Of a stretch of DNA of 64,000 nucleotides, positions 1-9,411 are shown piece by piece (position 1 is the first letter of the stretch; the number at the start of each line of letters is the position of its first letter). Under the pieces are notes generated by a model. That model saw nothing but the letters and a program-made list of their open reading frames with translations. It was not told the origin of the DNA and did not search any database. A program made the translations under genes and the position numbers. Source of the stretch: Halotia branconii CENA392 (GTDB lineage: Bacteria; Cyanobacteriota; Cyanobacteriia; Cyanobacteriales; Nostocaceae); NCBI RefSeq assembly GCF_029953635.1, contig NZ_CP124543.1:3451455-3515454 (forward strand), written 5' to 3'.

Positions 1-498
1 GTTACCCAGTAAAGGAATTAAGGGTGACATTGGCGGATTTGAGCCGCTAATAGCGATCGCTTCAAATAATAGCAAAGGCAAAACCATTGTGGTAAAAAAT
101 GTTAACACTCCTAATAATTTCCCCACTGCTACTGCCCAGTTAGTGACTGGTGAGGTGGCTAAAAGTTCCAATGTGCCGCGCTTGCGTTCTTCGGCGTACA
201 ATCCCATTGAAAGAATAGGCAAGATAAACAACAATAGCCAACCCATGCGATCTAAAAATGCCCGGATAAATTCGTAAGGCACATCTATCGGTGGTACAGG
301 TACTCCTAGTTGTTGTCCCTGTAAATCTATGGCTGTAACTGCTGCCAAAATTCCATCTGGCCCCAGCAAAATCATTACAAAGAATAAGCCGGCAATGAAC
401 CAAAACACGCCAGCGATCGCATAAGCTAAGGGCGAGGTAAAATAACTCTGTAATTCTCGGCGATAAATGGCAATAATATTACTCAGTACTATACCCAT
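1..498 (-). CDS. ABC-2 type transporter permease, N-terminal part (cut by window edge)
   Basis: This is the first 166 codons of an integral membrane permease; the rest lies beyond base 1. The protein begins MGIVLSNIIAIYRRELQSYF, followed by a hydrophobic segment near residues 24-50 and a second near 85-100, then an EERKRGTLELL motif. That pattern (cytoplasmic start with RRE, a membrane helix, a long external loop, then ERKRGT) is typical of ABC-2 permeases of the GldF/NatB type. Its ATG at 498 directly follows the TAA of the upstream ATPase gene, so the two are almost certainly translated together as one export system. The cargo cannot be read from sequence. Confidence 0.85.
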   Translation of the reverse strand, partial: MGIVLSNIIAIYRRELQSYFTSPLAYAIAGVFWFIAGLFFVMILLGPDGILAAVTAIDLQGQQLGVPVPPIDVPYEFIRAFLDRMGWLLLFILPILSMGLYAEERKRGTLELLATSPVTNWAVAVGKLLGVLTFFTTMVLPLLLFEAIAISGSNPPMSPLIPLLGN

Positions 499-1509
499 TT
501 ATGCGGCTTCTCCTTCGTTGGCTGTTGAATCTACTTCAGGATCAAATTGTTTTTCTTCTCTAGTCAGTTGCAAGAATACATCTTCTAGGGTAGCGCTGAC
601 ACGCCGCATTTCATATAAACCAAATTCTGCACGCACTAAAGCTGCGGCAATATCTTGTCCTGGTTCCCGTCCAGGTTGCGATATGACTCGTAAATAAGCA
701 CGGTTATCTTGAGGTGTGAAATGACTATGCGCTCCGGCGGTAGGAATTGATTCTACTAAACTTACTCCCGCGACATTCTGTAATACTTGTTTGGCTAAAT
801 TAGCTGATCCGGCAATTTCAATTTCATATCCTGAGCCGCCTGTCAACTGTGTCATTAAGCTTTCTGGTGTATTAGTTGCTACGATGTTGCCGCGATTGAT
901 AATAGCTACGCGGTTACAGGTCATGCTCACTTCTGGCAAAATATGCGTAGACAGAATAATGGTATGAGTCCCAGCGAGGCTTTTAATTAAATTTCGTACC
1001 TCGATAATCTGCCGGGGGTCAAGTCCTACAGTGGGTTCATCTAAAATAATTGCTGGTGGATCGTGGACTATGGCTTGAGCGATACCAACTCTTTGGCGAT
1101 ATCCTTTAGAAAGTTTGCGAATAATTACCCGCCGTTTTTCTTGTAAGTTACAGCGGGCGATCGCTGCTTGAACTTTAGCAGAGCGATCGCCTGCGGATAC
1201 ACCTTTAATGCGGGTGACAAAATGCAAAAATCCCTCTACCGTCATTTCTGGATATAACGGCGGTGTTTCTGGTAAATAGCCAATTCGCTGACGCACCGCT
1301 AAAGAATTTTCATGGACATCAAAACCAGCAATCTTAGCTGAACCATTTGTCGCTGGTAAATAACCCGCTAAAATCCGCATGGTTGTAGTTTTACCAGCAC
1401 CATTCGGCCCCAAAAACCCTAAAATTTCCCCTGGTTCAACGTTAAAAGTCACATCAGTAATGGCTGGGGTAGAACCGTATGTTTTACTCAGATGTTCAAC
1501 TTCAATCAT
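499..1509 (-). CDS. ABC transporter ATP-binding protein (ABC-2 / GldA-like)
   Basis: This is the cytoplasmic ATPase that pairs with the adjacent ABC-2 permease. I start it at the internal ATG giving MIEVEHLSKTYG; an alternative upstream ATG at 1539 adds ten unlikely residues. The usual modules are in order: Walker A GPNGAGKTT near residue 34, signature LSKGYRQRVG near 134, Walker B IILDEP near 155 and the switch His in STHIL. About 120 residues follow the nucleotide-binding domain, as in gliding/multidrug ABC-2 ATPases. Gene order ATPase then permease with no gap indicates an operon. Substrate is unknown. Confidence 0.92.
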   Translation of the reverse strand: MIEVEHLSKTYGSTPAITDVTFNVEPGEILGFLGPNGAGKTTTMRILAGYLPATNGSAKIAGFDVHENSLAVRQRIGYLPETPPLYPEMTVEGFLHFVTRIKGVSAGDRSAKVQAAIARCNLQEKRRVIIRKLSKGYRQRVGIAQAIVHDPPAIILDEPTVGLDPRQIIEVRNLIKSLAGTHTIILSTHILPEVSMTCNRVAIINRGNIVATNTPESLMTQLTGGSGYEIEIAGSANLAKQVLQNVAGVSLVESIPTAGAHSHFTPQDNRAYLRVISQPGREPGQDIAAALVRAEFGLYEMRRVSATLEDVFLQLTREEKQFDPEVDSTANEGEAA

Positions 1510-1918
1510 TAATTTGGTAGCGATCGTTGAGATATACAATACCCAACAATCTTAGATCATGACGGGATTGAGGATTGAAGATTTATGATATTTTTTAGTG
1601 AAAATACTGAAACAAACGTCAAAAATAATATGTTTTGTGATGAAGATGACTAAGTACCTATGGCGATCGCTCAAACAATCTTTTTTGCGCTTCTGTAGTT
1701 AATTAATGTAAACTTTGTGAGTATTAATCTCTTTTCCTTGATTCAGTATTTTTTGCTTTATTTAGGCATTTGGTTATTATTATTTATTCAGAATAATTAA
1801 TAAGATTAAGTAAGTTTACTAATAGTTTTTCAAATGCCAATTGCTGTAGTAATGTATTCAACGTTGAGATACGAGTTAACACTGGGATTATTCAACTTTA
1901 ATTAGAGAAAAGTTTCTG
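1510..1918. other. Spacer between divergent ABC and PEP-CTERM genes
   Basis: About 400 AT-rich bases separate two divergent genes, so both promoters should lie here. One HIP1 site and long A/T runs are visible. I see no gene, no tRNA and no clear operator. Confidence 0.5.
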
Positions 1919-2467
1919 ATGAAATTAGCTCAAAAGCTTTGTATTGCTACCGCAGCAGTAGCGATCAACTTGAGTATTCTAAAATCTGCCTCAGTCCATG
2001 CGGTTACACTCAACTTTGAATGGACTGGTAATGCTGGCTATTCAGCCAAAGGCTCATTTAACTACGATGAAACTCAAGGTTACTCAATTGTTGATGAATC
2101 AAAACTGCGATCGCTGACAATTGATTTTTTTGACCCAAGTAACAAGTTGTTAAATAGCTTTGCCCCGATTACAAATGGAAGCATCGCTTATGATTTTTTA
2201 GACTTCAGCTACGATACAGCTACGAAGTCTTTATTTGGTTTTTTTGATGTCGGTAAAGATGATGGGCAAAGTACAGATTATTATCTCTTTGAAACTGTGG
2301 GTTTAAATTTGAGTTTGAGAAATCCTATTCAAGGAACAATAGACCAAAATAATGGCTTGATAACTGTGAGCGATACAACTCCAGTCCCTGAACCATTGAC
2401 AATAGGTGGAACAGTAGTTGCTATTGGCATTGGCTATGTAATGAAACGTAAAAAAGCCAAAATTTAA
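1919..2467 (+). CDS. PEP-CTERM sorting domain protein
   Basis: This 182-residue exported protein of unknown function has an N-terminal signal peptide (hydrophobic segment near residues 9-28, AxA-like cleavage near SVHAV). Its C-terminus carries the tripartite PEP-CTERM sorting signal: PVPEP, a hydrophobic stretch GGTVVAIGIGYV and a basic tail KRKKAK. In bacteria with an exosortase this tail directs processing and surface delivery. The central part is rich in aromatic and Asp/Asn residues (FDPSNKLL, DFSYDTATKSL) and resembles the beta-rich cyanobacterial PEP-CTERM family, but I cannot name a ligand. A GAGAAAAG stretch a few bases before ATG 1919 supports the start. Confidence 0.88.
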   Translation: MKLAQKLCIATAAVAINLSILKSASVHAVTLNFEWTGNAGYSAKGSFNYDETQGYSIVDESKLRSLTIDFFDPSNKLLNSFAPITNGSIAYDFLDFSYDTATKSLFGFFDVGKDDGQSTDYYLFETVGLNLSLRNPIQGTIDQNNGLITVSDTTPVPEPLTIGGTVVAIGIGYVMKRKKAKI

Positions 2468-2514
2468 ACGAGCGATCGCCAAACCATAAGTAAAAATTAA
2501 ACAAGGATAATACT

Positions 2515-3969
2515 GTGAAACGCCAGCTTGCAAAATACTATAAGCTGTTAGTCTTTTTTGTTTGTACGACGTTGTTTGTCTTTTGCACTCAGATAGTTAT
2601 CGCCCAGAATAACTATAATTTAGCCACTCAAGGAAAGCAAAATGTACAACTAATTGTCAGCAGTGATTTTGTTGTCACGATGGACGAGACACAACCTGTC
2701 ATTAAAAATGGTGCAGTTGCGATTAAAGACGGCAAAATTGTTGCAATAGACACTCAAGATAAAATTAGAGCTTCTTATAGAGCTAACAGGACACTGCTAG
2801 GCGAAGGTATGGTGTTAATGCCTGGTCTTGTCAACGGTCATTCTCACTCGGCAATGGTGTTGTTTCGCGGTCTTGCGGACGATTTAGCATTGGAAGATTG
2901 GCTCCAGAATTATATATTTCCCGCAGAAGGAAAATTTGTTGACGAAAATTTTGTCCGTGTTGGTGAACAGCTTGCTTGCTGGGAAATGATTCGTGGTGGC
3001 ACAACAACGTTTGTTGATATGTACTTTGAGCCAGATATTGCTGCCGAAGTAATTGATGAATGCGGCTTACGCGCCATGATTGCACCTTCGTCAATAGATT
3101 TTCCTAGCCCTGGCTTTCAAGGATGGGATGATGCATTTGCTAGTTCAGTGAATTTTCTCAAACGTTGGAAAGGCAAGAGCGATCGCATCATACCAGCACT
3201 TGCTCCACACGCTCCTTATACTGTCTCGCCAGAACATCTGACGCAAGCTATTCAAACTGCGCGTCATTACGATGTCCCTCTAACAATTCACTTGGCAGAA
3301 ACACAAACTGAAGTCAAAGATGTTCAGCAGCGTTATAACGCGACCCCAGTACAACATTTGGAAAATCTTGGCTTTCTAGATCCGCGCGTATTTGCCGCCC
3401 ATGTTGTCTGGCCTAACGAAAGTGAAATTGCCCTCATGGCAAAACGTGGTGTTGGTGTCATCCACAATCCTGACTCAAATTTAAAATTAGCTTCTGGTTT
3501 TGCACCGATTCCAGCAATGCTCAAAGCTGGAATTGATGTTGGTTTAGGGACGGATGGAGCTGCATCTAATAACGTTCTTGATATGTGGAACGCAATTCGT
3601 CTTACCGCCTTAATTCATAAAGGCACAACTCTTGACCCTACTGCTGTACCAGCCAAGACAGTTTTGCGTATGGCAACACTTGGCAGCGCCCAAGCACTCG
3701 GCTTGGCAGATAAAATTGGCGCGATTAAGACAGGACTCCAAGCAGATCTAATTCAAGTCAAGCTCAAAGAACCACATCTGCTTCCACTTTATGATGTCAT
3801 GTCGCATCTAGTTTACGCAGCAGATGCCAGCGATGTTGATACTGTAATTGTGAATGGGCAAGTTTTAATGCACCAACGCGAAATGCTTACGGTTGACATT
3901 AATAAGATTCGCCGTGAAGTTGTCTCCATTGCCGAAAAAATCAAAGCTGAGTTTAGACCTGCCAACTAA
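2515..3969 (+). CDS. Exported amidohydrolase of the TRZ/ATZ / MTA-SAH deaminase type
   Basis: This is a metal-dependent amidohydrolase of 484 residues. It shows the HxH zinc motif NGHSHSAMV (His109 and His111), HAPYTVSPEH, TIHLAETQTE, and the metal-binding Asp of LGTDGAASNN. Those motifs match the subfamily that deaminates methylthioadenosine, S-adenosylhomocysteine, guanine-like or triazine substrates. Unlike typical cytosolic members, it begins with a hydrophobic segment (about residues 10-31, ending IVIAQ), a plausible signal peptide, so it may act in the periplasm. The start is GTG at 2515, preceded by AAGGATAATACT. It lies 47 bases after the PEP-CTERM gene on the same strand. The exact substrate is not determined. 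Confidence 0.85.
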   Translation: MKRQLAKYYKLLVFFVCTTLFVFCTQIVIAQNNYNLATQGKQNVQLIVSSDFVVTMDETQPVIKNGAVAIKDGKIVAIDTQDKIRASYRANRTLLGEGMVLMPGLVNGHSHSAMVLFRGLADDLALEDWLQNYIFPAEGKFVDENFVRVGEQLACWEMIRGGTTTFVDMYFEPDIAAEVIDECGLRAMIAPSSIDFPSPGFQGWDDAFASSVNFLKRWKGKSDRIIPALAPHAPYTVSPEHLTQAIQTARHYDVPLTIHLAETQTEVKDVQQRYNATPVQHLENLGFLDPRVFAAHVVWPNESEIALMAKRGVGVIHNPDSNLKLASGFAPIPAMLKAGIDVGLGTDGAASNNVLDMWNAIRLTALIHKGTTLDPTAVPAKTVLRMATLGSAQALGLADKIGAIKTGLQADLIQVKLKEPHLLPLYDVMSHLVYAADASDVDTVIVNGQVLMHQREMLTVDINKIRREVVSIAEKIKAEFRPAN

Positions 3970-3984
3970 TCAGACAAATCCAGG

Positions 3985-4009
3985 CTGCCCTAAATGCGCT
4001 CTAGGGCAG
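3985..4009 (+). terminator. Hairpin after the amidohydrolase gene
   Basis: A perfect 8-bp inverted repeat, CTGCCCTA and TAGGGCAG, starts 15 bases after the stop codon. The following T-rich stretch is weak, so this is a probable but not strong intrinsic terminator. Confidence 0.55.
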
Positions 4010-4142
4010 TTGTACATTTGATTTAACCTTGGCGTTAAAAATTCTGAACAAGAATAACGTTACTTTTTTTAATATTTCTATATATTGCTTTAGAATAGTA
4101 TTAGATAGCAATCTAATTAAGATTGCAAGGAGAACAACAGGT

Positions 4143-4331
4143 ATGCGAAGGCAGGGTGTTTCACTTGCAGAAGCCGCAAAGCGTTTAGGTATAAGTCAGA
4201 GTGATTTATATGTAGCCGTGCAGAAAGGACAAATCCCGACTTTTAGAAAAAATGGAAGAACTACAGTTCGTCCAGGGGCATTAGCAGAATATAAAATCAG
4301 GTCTAGTTATATCTCTAGTTACCGACTCTAG
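4143..4331 (+). CDS. Small HTH (excisionase/MerR-like) DNA-binding protein
   Basis: This 62-residue protein starts at ATG 4143, which has a strong ribosome site (AAGGAGAACAACAGGT); the open frame upstream to 4029 has no such site and is rejected. Residues 7-45 (SLAEAAKRLGISQSDLYVAV, then a basic KNGRTTVRP wing) form a winged helix-turn-helix of the excisionase/MerR type. Such small proteins act as recombination directionality factors, plasmid/phage regulators or antitoxins. No integrase lies nearby, so a phage role is only a guess. The gene stands alone between the amidohydrolase and a repeat-filled spacer. Confidence 0.7.
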   Translation: MRRQGVSLAEAAKRLGISQSDLYVAVQKGQIPTFRKNGRTTVRPGALAEYKIRSSYISSYRL

Positions 4332-5135
4332 ATTAAGAAATTAACAAAATTGTTGGCTGGCACGGAAGCTAAGATTGAGATGATTAAGAATGGCAATAAG
4401 AAATCATTGTTGCCATCTAGCTAAACAGGCTTGACGGTGGACAAAACTGACCCGAAAGTCTGCGTAGCTTTTTTAATAACTTGCGTAAGTCCTGTCAAGA
4501 AAAAAATGAGACAGATTTTATCCAAATCAGCGTAGACGCAAAGCGGCTTGCCGTAGGCTACCACAGAGGCGCAGCGAAAAGTTGTCATAGCGTTAGCAAA
4601 GCGGGGCGCTTTTAGCGCACAGCGTAAAGCCTTCTCTACGAGAGGCTTCGCTTAGAGCGAGTCTGTGAGCGTCGGAAGGTTTCTAACGCCAGTTCCTACA
4701 AGTCGGCGGCACTTCCTACAAGTCGGGGAACCCGCCCAACGGAGTGCCTTGGAAACCCGCCCAACAGACTGGCTCCCCAAGACCGCACTGGCTCCTCCGT
4801 AACAAACTTTTCAAGACAAAGAACACAAAAAGAGGACAAATACAGAAGATTTTTGGTTCAGTTTTGGGATATTTTTTTTATTTTGAAGTCTCTAAGTTGA
4901 TTTTCAAAGTTTACCTCGCTGTAGCGCTGCCTTTTTCTACTATGCAGAGTAACTGACGCTAAAGGCGATACCTACAGTAAGCTACACTAACGGAAAACTA
5001 AAATTTTCTATATCATAACTTGTCAATTTTTGTAGTTGTTTTGACGACACTTTAATAAAAGGTAGCATATACTTAGCAGTATAAGCCTCCTATAAAAAAC
5101 ATAGGAGAATTTAAACTTTTAACGAGGTAAATCCT
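4332..5135. other. Repeat-filled spacer, 0.8 kb
   Basis: There is no convincing gene here. From about 4528 to 4800 the DNA is G/C-rich and made of dispersed cyanobacterial repeats: GCGTAGACGCAAAGCGG, GCGCTTTTAGCGCACAGCG, CTCTACGAGAGGCTTCGC, and two copies of CTTCCTACAAGTCGG about 25 bases apart. GCGTAAGTCC near 4485 is one end of a common terminal repeat seen elsewhere in the window. A short open frame at 4744-4956 runs through the repeats and is not supported. The last 150 bases are AT-rich and should hold the promoter of the dioxygenase gene. Confidence 0.6.
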
Positions 5136-5807
5136 ATGCAAAAAGTATGGGAATCAACGGAATTAGAATATGCTTTTCTATTTACCCTCAGAAAAGTAAA
5201 TTCGATTAATACAGAAGGTTTTAAGGCATTCTTTAACAATTTGCCTGTTGATCCTTATATTAAAGGTAACTATCGTTCTAGACGATTATCTCGGTTTACT
5301 GTTTCTGGCGATAATTTGATTAAACTGCCTCATGGCTACCTCTTGCAAAGTAAAGACTATAATCAATTATTAGGAGATATTAAAAGAGAGTTTGCAGAAT
5401 TAGATGATGCACTTATAGAACTTGATATCTTTAAAAATCTTGTCTTAGCATTTATTGATTCTTGCAAACTTCACCCAGAAGCCGAAATCGGAGTTCATCA
5501 AATTAGAACTACCTGTTCACCCGATAATTTGGGAAATCCAGCACCTGAAGGTATTCATAGAGATGGTACTGATTTTATCGGTATATTTTCTGTAACTAGA
5601 GAAAATATTCAAGGTGGAGAAACACATTTATATACCGCTAAGAAAGAAAAACCTGTATTTAGCAAAATCCTTCATCCTGGAGAGCTAGTATTAGTCAACG
5701 ACCATGAATTTTTTCACTTTACTACTCCTATAAAACCGCAAACTGAGGGTCAGGGAATCAGAGATGTATTTGTTTTAACTTCTCCAAGCTTACTGACTGA
5801 AGTATAG
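5136..5807 (+). CDS. 2OG-Fe(II) dioxygenase family protein (PF10014-like)
   Basis: This 223-residue soluble protein resembles the 2-oxoglutarate/Fe(II) dioxygenase family that includes bacterial free amino-acid hydroxylases such as isoleucine dioxygenase. The iron facial triad is visible as His141-x-Asp143 (EGIHRDGTDFIG) and a distal His in VNDHEFFHFTTP (His190 or His194); Arg209 (GIRDVFVLT) would bind 2-oxoglutarate. GGETHLY between them is also characteristic. An AACGAGGTAAATCCT leader lies before the ATG. No biosynthetic partner genes are adjacent, so the substrate (free amino acid versus small metabolite) is open. Confidence 0.82.
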   Translation: MQKVWESTELEYAFLFTLRKVNSINTEGFKAFFNNLPVDPYIKGNYRSRRLSRFTVSGDNLIKLPHGYLLQSKDYNQLLGDIKREFAELDDALIELDIFKNLVLAFIDSCKLHPEAEIGVHQIRTTCSPDNLGNPAPEGIHRDGTDFIGIFSVTRENIQGGETHLYTAKKEKPVFSKILHPGELVLVNDHEFFHFTTPIKPQTEGQGIRDVFVLTSPSLLTEV

Positions 5808-5837
5808 GTTACGATAAATACTGATAATCTATAAATA

Positions 5838-5868
5838 AATGGGGAATTAAATGTATCATTTCCCCATT
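5838..5868. terminator. Hairpin between convergent genes
   Basis: AATGGGGAA and TTCCCCATT form a perfect 9-bp stem with a 13-base loop in the gap between the convergent dioxygenase and CorA-like genes. It could terminate both, although no long T run follows on either strand. Confidence 0.5.
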
Positions 5869-5898
5869 GTTTCACTAAATTATAAAGTGCGCTATCTT

Positions 5899-6879
5899 CT
5901 ACAACCAACGTTGTTGTTTAGCATACATAATACTACCAATCACAATTAATGCTATCACACTGATAATAGTAGGATAAGCCCAAGGTTGATCTAATTCGGG
6001 CATATATTTAAAATTCATCCCATAGAAGCCAGTAATGAAAGTGATTGGTAAAAATATAGTCGAGAGGATAGTTAGGCGATTAATCAGTTCACTTGTCTTG
6101 CTAGCAATATTATCGCGTTGAATTTCCATTAACTCTGACATCCAAGCTCTCAAAGCAAGATATTCTTGCCAGAGATTATCAACGTGATGAACTACTTCTT
6201 GATTGAATAATGTCTTAACTGGCTGAGATATCCATTGAAAATCTTCATAATCCATAATTACTAAAAGTGATTTGATGCTTTGAAAATTACGTCGCCCGAC
6301 ACGAGTAGACTGCCTCATCGTAGCAATTTTTTGATATGTTAACTCATCACCAGAATTTCCTAAAACTTCGTCTTCTAAATCATCAAGTTGTCTAGAAATA
6401 TAGTCAAATACAGTATGGTAACTATTCAAAATATCTTTAAAGACAAGATATAAAATATAGTCAACTCCCCATTTTTGCAAATCTAAATTTCGCTTTTGAA
6501 AATTATTAGTTAATAAACTAAATATTCTTAATTCAGTAATTTCAAAAGTGATGATAAAGTTTGTTCCTACTACAATGCTACCACGAGCTACTTCAAACTC
6601 GCGATTTTTGATTTGATGCGTCAAAATTTCATAATTGTTAAATAAACAATCTTCTACATCTTCATCGATTCCTACAGAAGAATGGTTGAAAATCATATTG
6701 ACACGAGATGGATTGAGTCCAAAGTGCTTGATGATTTTAGCTGTTCCAGTGCGATCGCGAAAGTGAATACAACGCAACCATATATTGTGAGAACCATCAA
6801 TCTTTTTCAGTACTGCATCAACCTCTCTACTAGTGAATAATTCCAGGTGATTATGAGAAAAGGTGAGAAGAATTAGCAT
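5899..6879 (-). CDS. CorA-family divalent metal transporter
   Basis: This 326-residue inner-membrane channel carries Mg2+ or another divalent ion. The hallmark is YGMNF (the GMN selectivity motif) near the end of the first of two C-terminal helices, about residues 267-291 (LTILSTIFLPITFITGFYGMN) and 300-319 (AYPTIISVIALIVIGSIMYA). The long N-terminal part is the cytoplasmic funnel with coiled-coil segments. A second member of the family lies at 58023-59177; this copy is shorter and its N-terminal domain is quite different, so the two are not recent duplicates. The ion specificity cannot be read. Confidence 0.88.
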   Translation of the reverse strand: MLILLTFSHNHLELFTSREVDAVLKKIDGSHNIWLRCIHFRDRTGTAKIIKHFGLNPSRVNMIFNHSSVGIDEDVEDCLFNNYEILTHQIKNREFEVARGSIVVGTNFIITFEITELRIFSLLTNNFQKRNLDLQKWGVDYILYLVFKDILNSYHTVFDYISRQLDDLEDEVLGNSGDELTYQKIATMRQSTRVGRRNFQSIKSLLVIMDYEDFQWISQPVKTLFNQEVVHHVDNLWQEYLALRAWMSELMEIQRDNIASKTSELINRLTILSTIFLPITFITGFYGMNFKYMPELDQPWAYPTIISVIALIVIGSIMYAKQQRWL

Positions 6880-7028
6880 AGAACAATCCTATTTGATCTC
6901 GCACACCGAGGTTTGGTTTATCACCTTAAATATCGTACCTGTCCTGGTAATTAATTCTGAAGCAGAAGATATCTGGAGTTTTTGATAGCTTTGCCACGTT
7001 CAATGACGTGGCAAGCTCAATGTATTTC

Positions 7029-7865
7029 TTACAGCTTGACTAGGCAGTCTAATTCTTGCTGCATCAGACTAACAACCAGTTGATAACATTCTGCAACATA
7101 ATGGCGATCGCTAGCTGCTTCTTTACCGTAGCGTTCAAATATAATTGGTGGACAAACCCGCGTGTGTATAGGTACGGGCAATGGAATGTTAGGTAACGGG
7201 CCAAGCGCTAACCCCCAAGGTAGCCCTAAGTAAACAGGAAAAACTTCCGGATCAATGCCAAATAACCAAGGCATTCCCCACTCGTGTAATTGCTGCACAA
7301 TCTTGTAGAAGTCAGCTAACACAAACAGCGTATCGTGAGCGCCAGAAGAAATCACAGGTACAATTGGCACATTTTCTCGTAGCGCCAGCTTGATAAATCC
7401 TTGTCGTCCGGCAAAATAGATTTTGTTGCGTAAATAATGCGGTCGGAAGACATCTTCCGCGCCACCTGGATATACCAAAACGCTAGCGCCAGAGCGTAAA
7501 GCGGTGTAAGCCATTTTCGGATGAGCCATGATAGCTCCAACCTTAGCACCCACTTGTGCTAGTGGCGGACTCACCTGCCACGCTTTGGGATGCATTAGAC
7601 CGTAGATGGGTCGCTCAACACCAAATATCCGGAACCAGTCATACATCATCATCACCATATCAGGAGCTGCTAGTCCTCCATTATGGGAGCCAACAAATAA
7701 AACTTTTTCCTGGGGTGGGATATGATGCCAGCCACTAGTTTGAACTCGAAAATAGTAGTGATAGAAAAAGCCCACAAGAGGCATTAGGGATTGAATAAAC
7801 TTTGGATCTCGCTCATCCAAAGACCAGCCAGGTTTTATATTCTGCTTATATTGCTTTTGTAACAT
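7029..7865 (-). CDS. Lysophospholipid / diacylglycerol acyltransferase-like protein (PlsC superfamily)
   Basis: This 278-residue protein belongs to the glycerolipid acyltransferase superfamily. The catalytic block I is FVGSHNGGLAAPD, which fits HxxxxxD with the spacing of DGAT2/plant-like members rather than the classic NHxSxxD of PlsC. Block III-like YPGGAEDVFRP and block IV-like VPIVPVISSGAHDTL are also present. It probably transfers acyl groups to a lysophospholipid or wax/terpenoid alcohol at the membrane. It is transcribed away from ddl and seems monocistronic. The acceptor cannot be identified from sequence. Confidence 0.8.
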   Translation of the reverse strand: MLQKQYKQNIKPGWSLDERDPKFIQSLMPLVGFFYHYYFRVQTSGWHHIPPQEKVLFVGSHNGGLAAPDMVMMMYDWFRIFGVERPIYGLMHPKAWQVSPPLAQVGAKVGAIMAHPKMAYTALRSGASVLVYPGGAEDVFRPHYLRNKIYFAGRQGFIKLALRENVPIVPVISSGAHDTLFVLADFYKIVQQLHEWGMPWLFGIDPEVFPVYLGLPWGLALGPLPNIPLPVPIHTRVCPPIIFERYGKEAASDRHYVAECYQLVVSLMQQELDCLVKL

Positions 7866-8075
7866 CCAGGCATCTTTACAGGATTTTTGACGGTCTACAT
7901 CTTCTATACTATGTCTCTTACACTACCTAAAATCTCTGAGTTAAACTCCCTTCGGGAGAGGGAACAGGGAACAGATAAATGTCCTAACAATTTTGGCTAC
8001 TGCTATAAGTAAAAATATAGCAACTCCAGCAGGTTGTGATACGCTATCTGCTTTAGGAGTGTAAAGGTATTAAAG

Positions 8076-9176
8076 ATGTCTAAGTTGCGGGTGGGATTGT
8101 TGTTTGGTGGTCGTTCTGGAGAGCATGAAGTTTCGATAAGCTCAGCACGAGCGATCGCCCTGGCTTTAAGTACCCAGCAAAATGCTAATAAGTACGAAAT
8201 CTTGCCTTTTTACATCCAAAAAGATGGATGTTGGTTAGCAGGAGAAATACCCCAAAAAGTTTTAGAGTCTGGTATCCCTTATTTGGAAACACAACATCAA
8301 TTGGACTCTAACTCCAAAACCCAAGCTTTATTGAAGCGTTGGCAATCGCCTTTGCAAGTTGCAGAAGTTGATGTTTGGTTTCCTGTTCTGCACGGTCCCA
8401 ATGGTGAAGATGGAACAATTCAGGGTTTACTTACCTTAATGCAAGTTCCTTTTGTCGGTTCTGGGGTTTTAGGTTCGGCATTGGGTATGGATAAGATTGC
8501 CATGAAAATGGCTTTTGCCCAAGCGGGATTGCCACAGGTGAAATACAAGGGTTTAACTAGAGCGCAAGTGTGGTCAAATCCTTGTGTATTTCCTAAGTTG
8601 TGTGATGAAATTGAGGCAACATTAGGTTATCCTTGTTTTGTCAAACCGGCTAATCTAGGTTCATCTGTAGGCATTGCCAAAGTGCGATCAAGACAAGAAT
8701 TAGAAAATGCCTTAGATAATGCTGCTGGTTATGATAGACGATTAATCGTAGAAGCAGGAGTAGTTGCCAGAGAAGTAGAGTGTGCGGTTTTAGGTAACGA
8801 TCAAACTCAAGCCTCTGTCGTTGGTGAGATTTCTTTTAATAGTGATTTTTATGATTATGAAACTAAATATACTCAAGGTAAAGCAGATTTACTGATTCCT
8901 GCACAATTACCGGATGCTATCAGTCGTCAAATTCAGGAGATGGCATTACAAGCATTTGCAGCTGTTGACGCTGCGGGGTTGGCAAGAGTAGATTTTTTCT
9001 ACGTGGAAGCTACAGGGGAAATATTGATTAACGAAATCAACACTTTACCTGGTTTTACGGCTACCAGTATGTATCCCCAACTTTGGGCTGATAGTGGAAT
9101 ATCTTTTTCAGAATTAGTAGACCGCTTAATTCAACTAGCTATGGAAAGACATTCTGTTGGCGAACTAAAGCAGTAG
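8076..9176 (+). CDS. ddl: D-alanine--D-alanine ligase
   Basis: This ATP-grasp enzyme joins two D-alanines to make the dipeptide that ends peptidoglycan precursors. The 366-residue length is normal. Visible motifs are the N-terminal [45 protein letters not shown] in the ATP-grasp core, and the metal-binding and substrate loop [15 protein letters not shown]. The ATG at 8076 follows AGGAGTGTAAAGGTATTAAAG. The gene is a single-copy transcript in its local context, flanked by unrelated genes. Confidence 0.97.
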   Translation: MSKLRVGLLFGGRSGEHEVSISSARAIALALSTQQNANKYEILPFYIQKDGCWLAGEIPQKVLESGIPYLETQHQLDSNSKTQALLKRWQSPLQVAEVDVWFPVLHGPNGEDGTIQGLLTLMQVPFVGSGVLGSALGMDKIAMKMAFAQAGLPQVKYKGLTRAQVWSNPCVFPKLCDEIEATLGYPCFVKPANLGSSVGIAKVRSRQELENALDNAAGYDRRLIVEAGVVAREVECAVLGNDQTQASVVGEISFNSDFYDYETKYTQGKADLLIPAQLPDAISRQIQEMALQAFAAVDAAGLARVDFFYVEATGEILINEINTLPGFTATSMYPQLWADSGISFSELVDRLIQLAMERHSVGELKQ

Positions 9177-9411
9177 CCCATTTAACAAAGAACAAACGAA
9201 CGAACTGCTAGCACTGAGCTTTGTCGAAGTGTTCCCTGTTGCCCGTTCCCTGTTCCCTCTCCCGAAGAAAGTTGATTATGCCAAAAAATCGGATTTAGTA
9301 GCATAAGTGTCACAAAAAAGCTACTTAAATCCGAAATTTGACTACGGATACCTCATAGCTCCCTCCTCCAGTACAATCAGGGACTAGAGGGGTACAAATC
9401 TGAAAGTAATC

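Noticed and set aside
4029..4142. N-terminal extension of the HTH ORF
   Set aside because: The strong ribosome site AAGGAGAACAACAGGT sits directly before ATG 4143, and the extension is AT-rich non-coding-like sequence.
4744..4956. 70-residue ORF
   Set aside because: It runs through dispersed repeats and has no ribosome site or recognisable motif.
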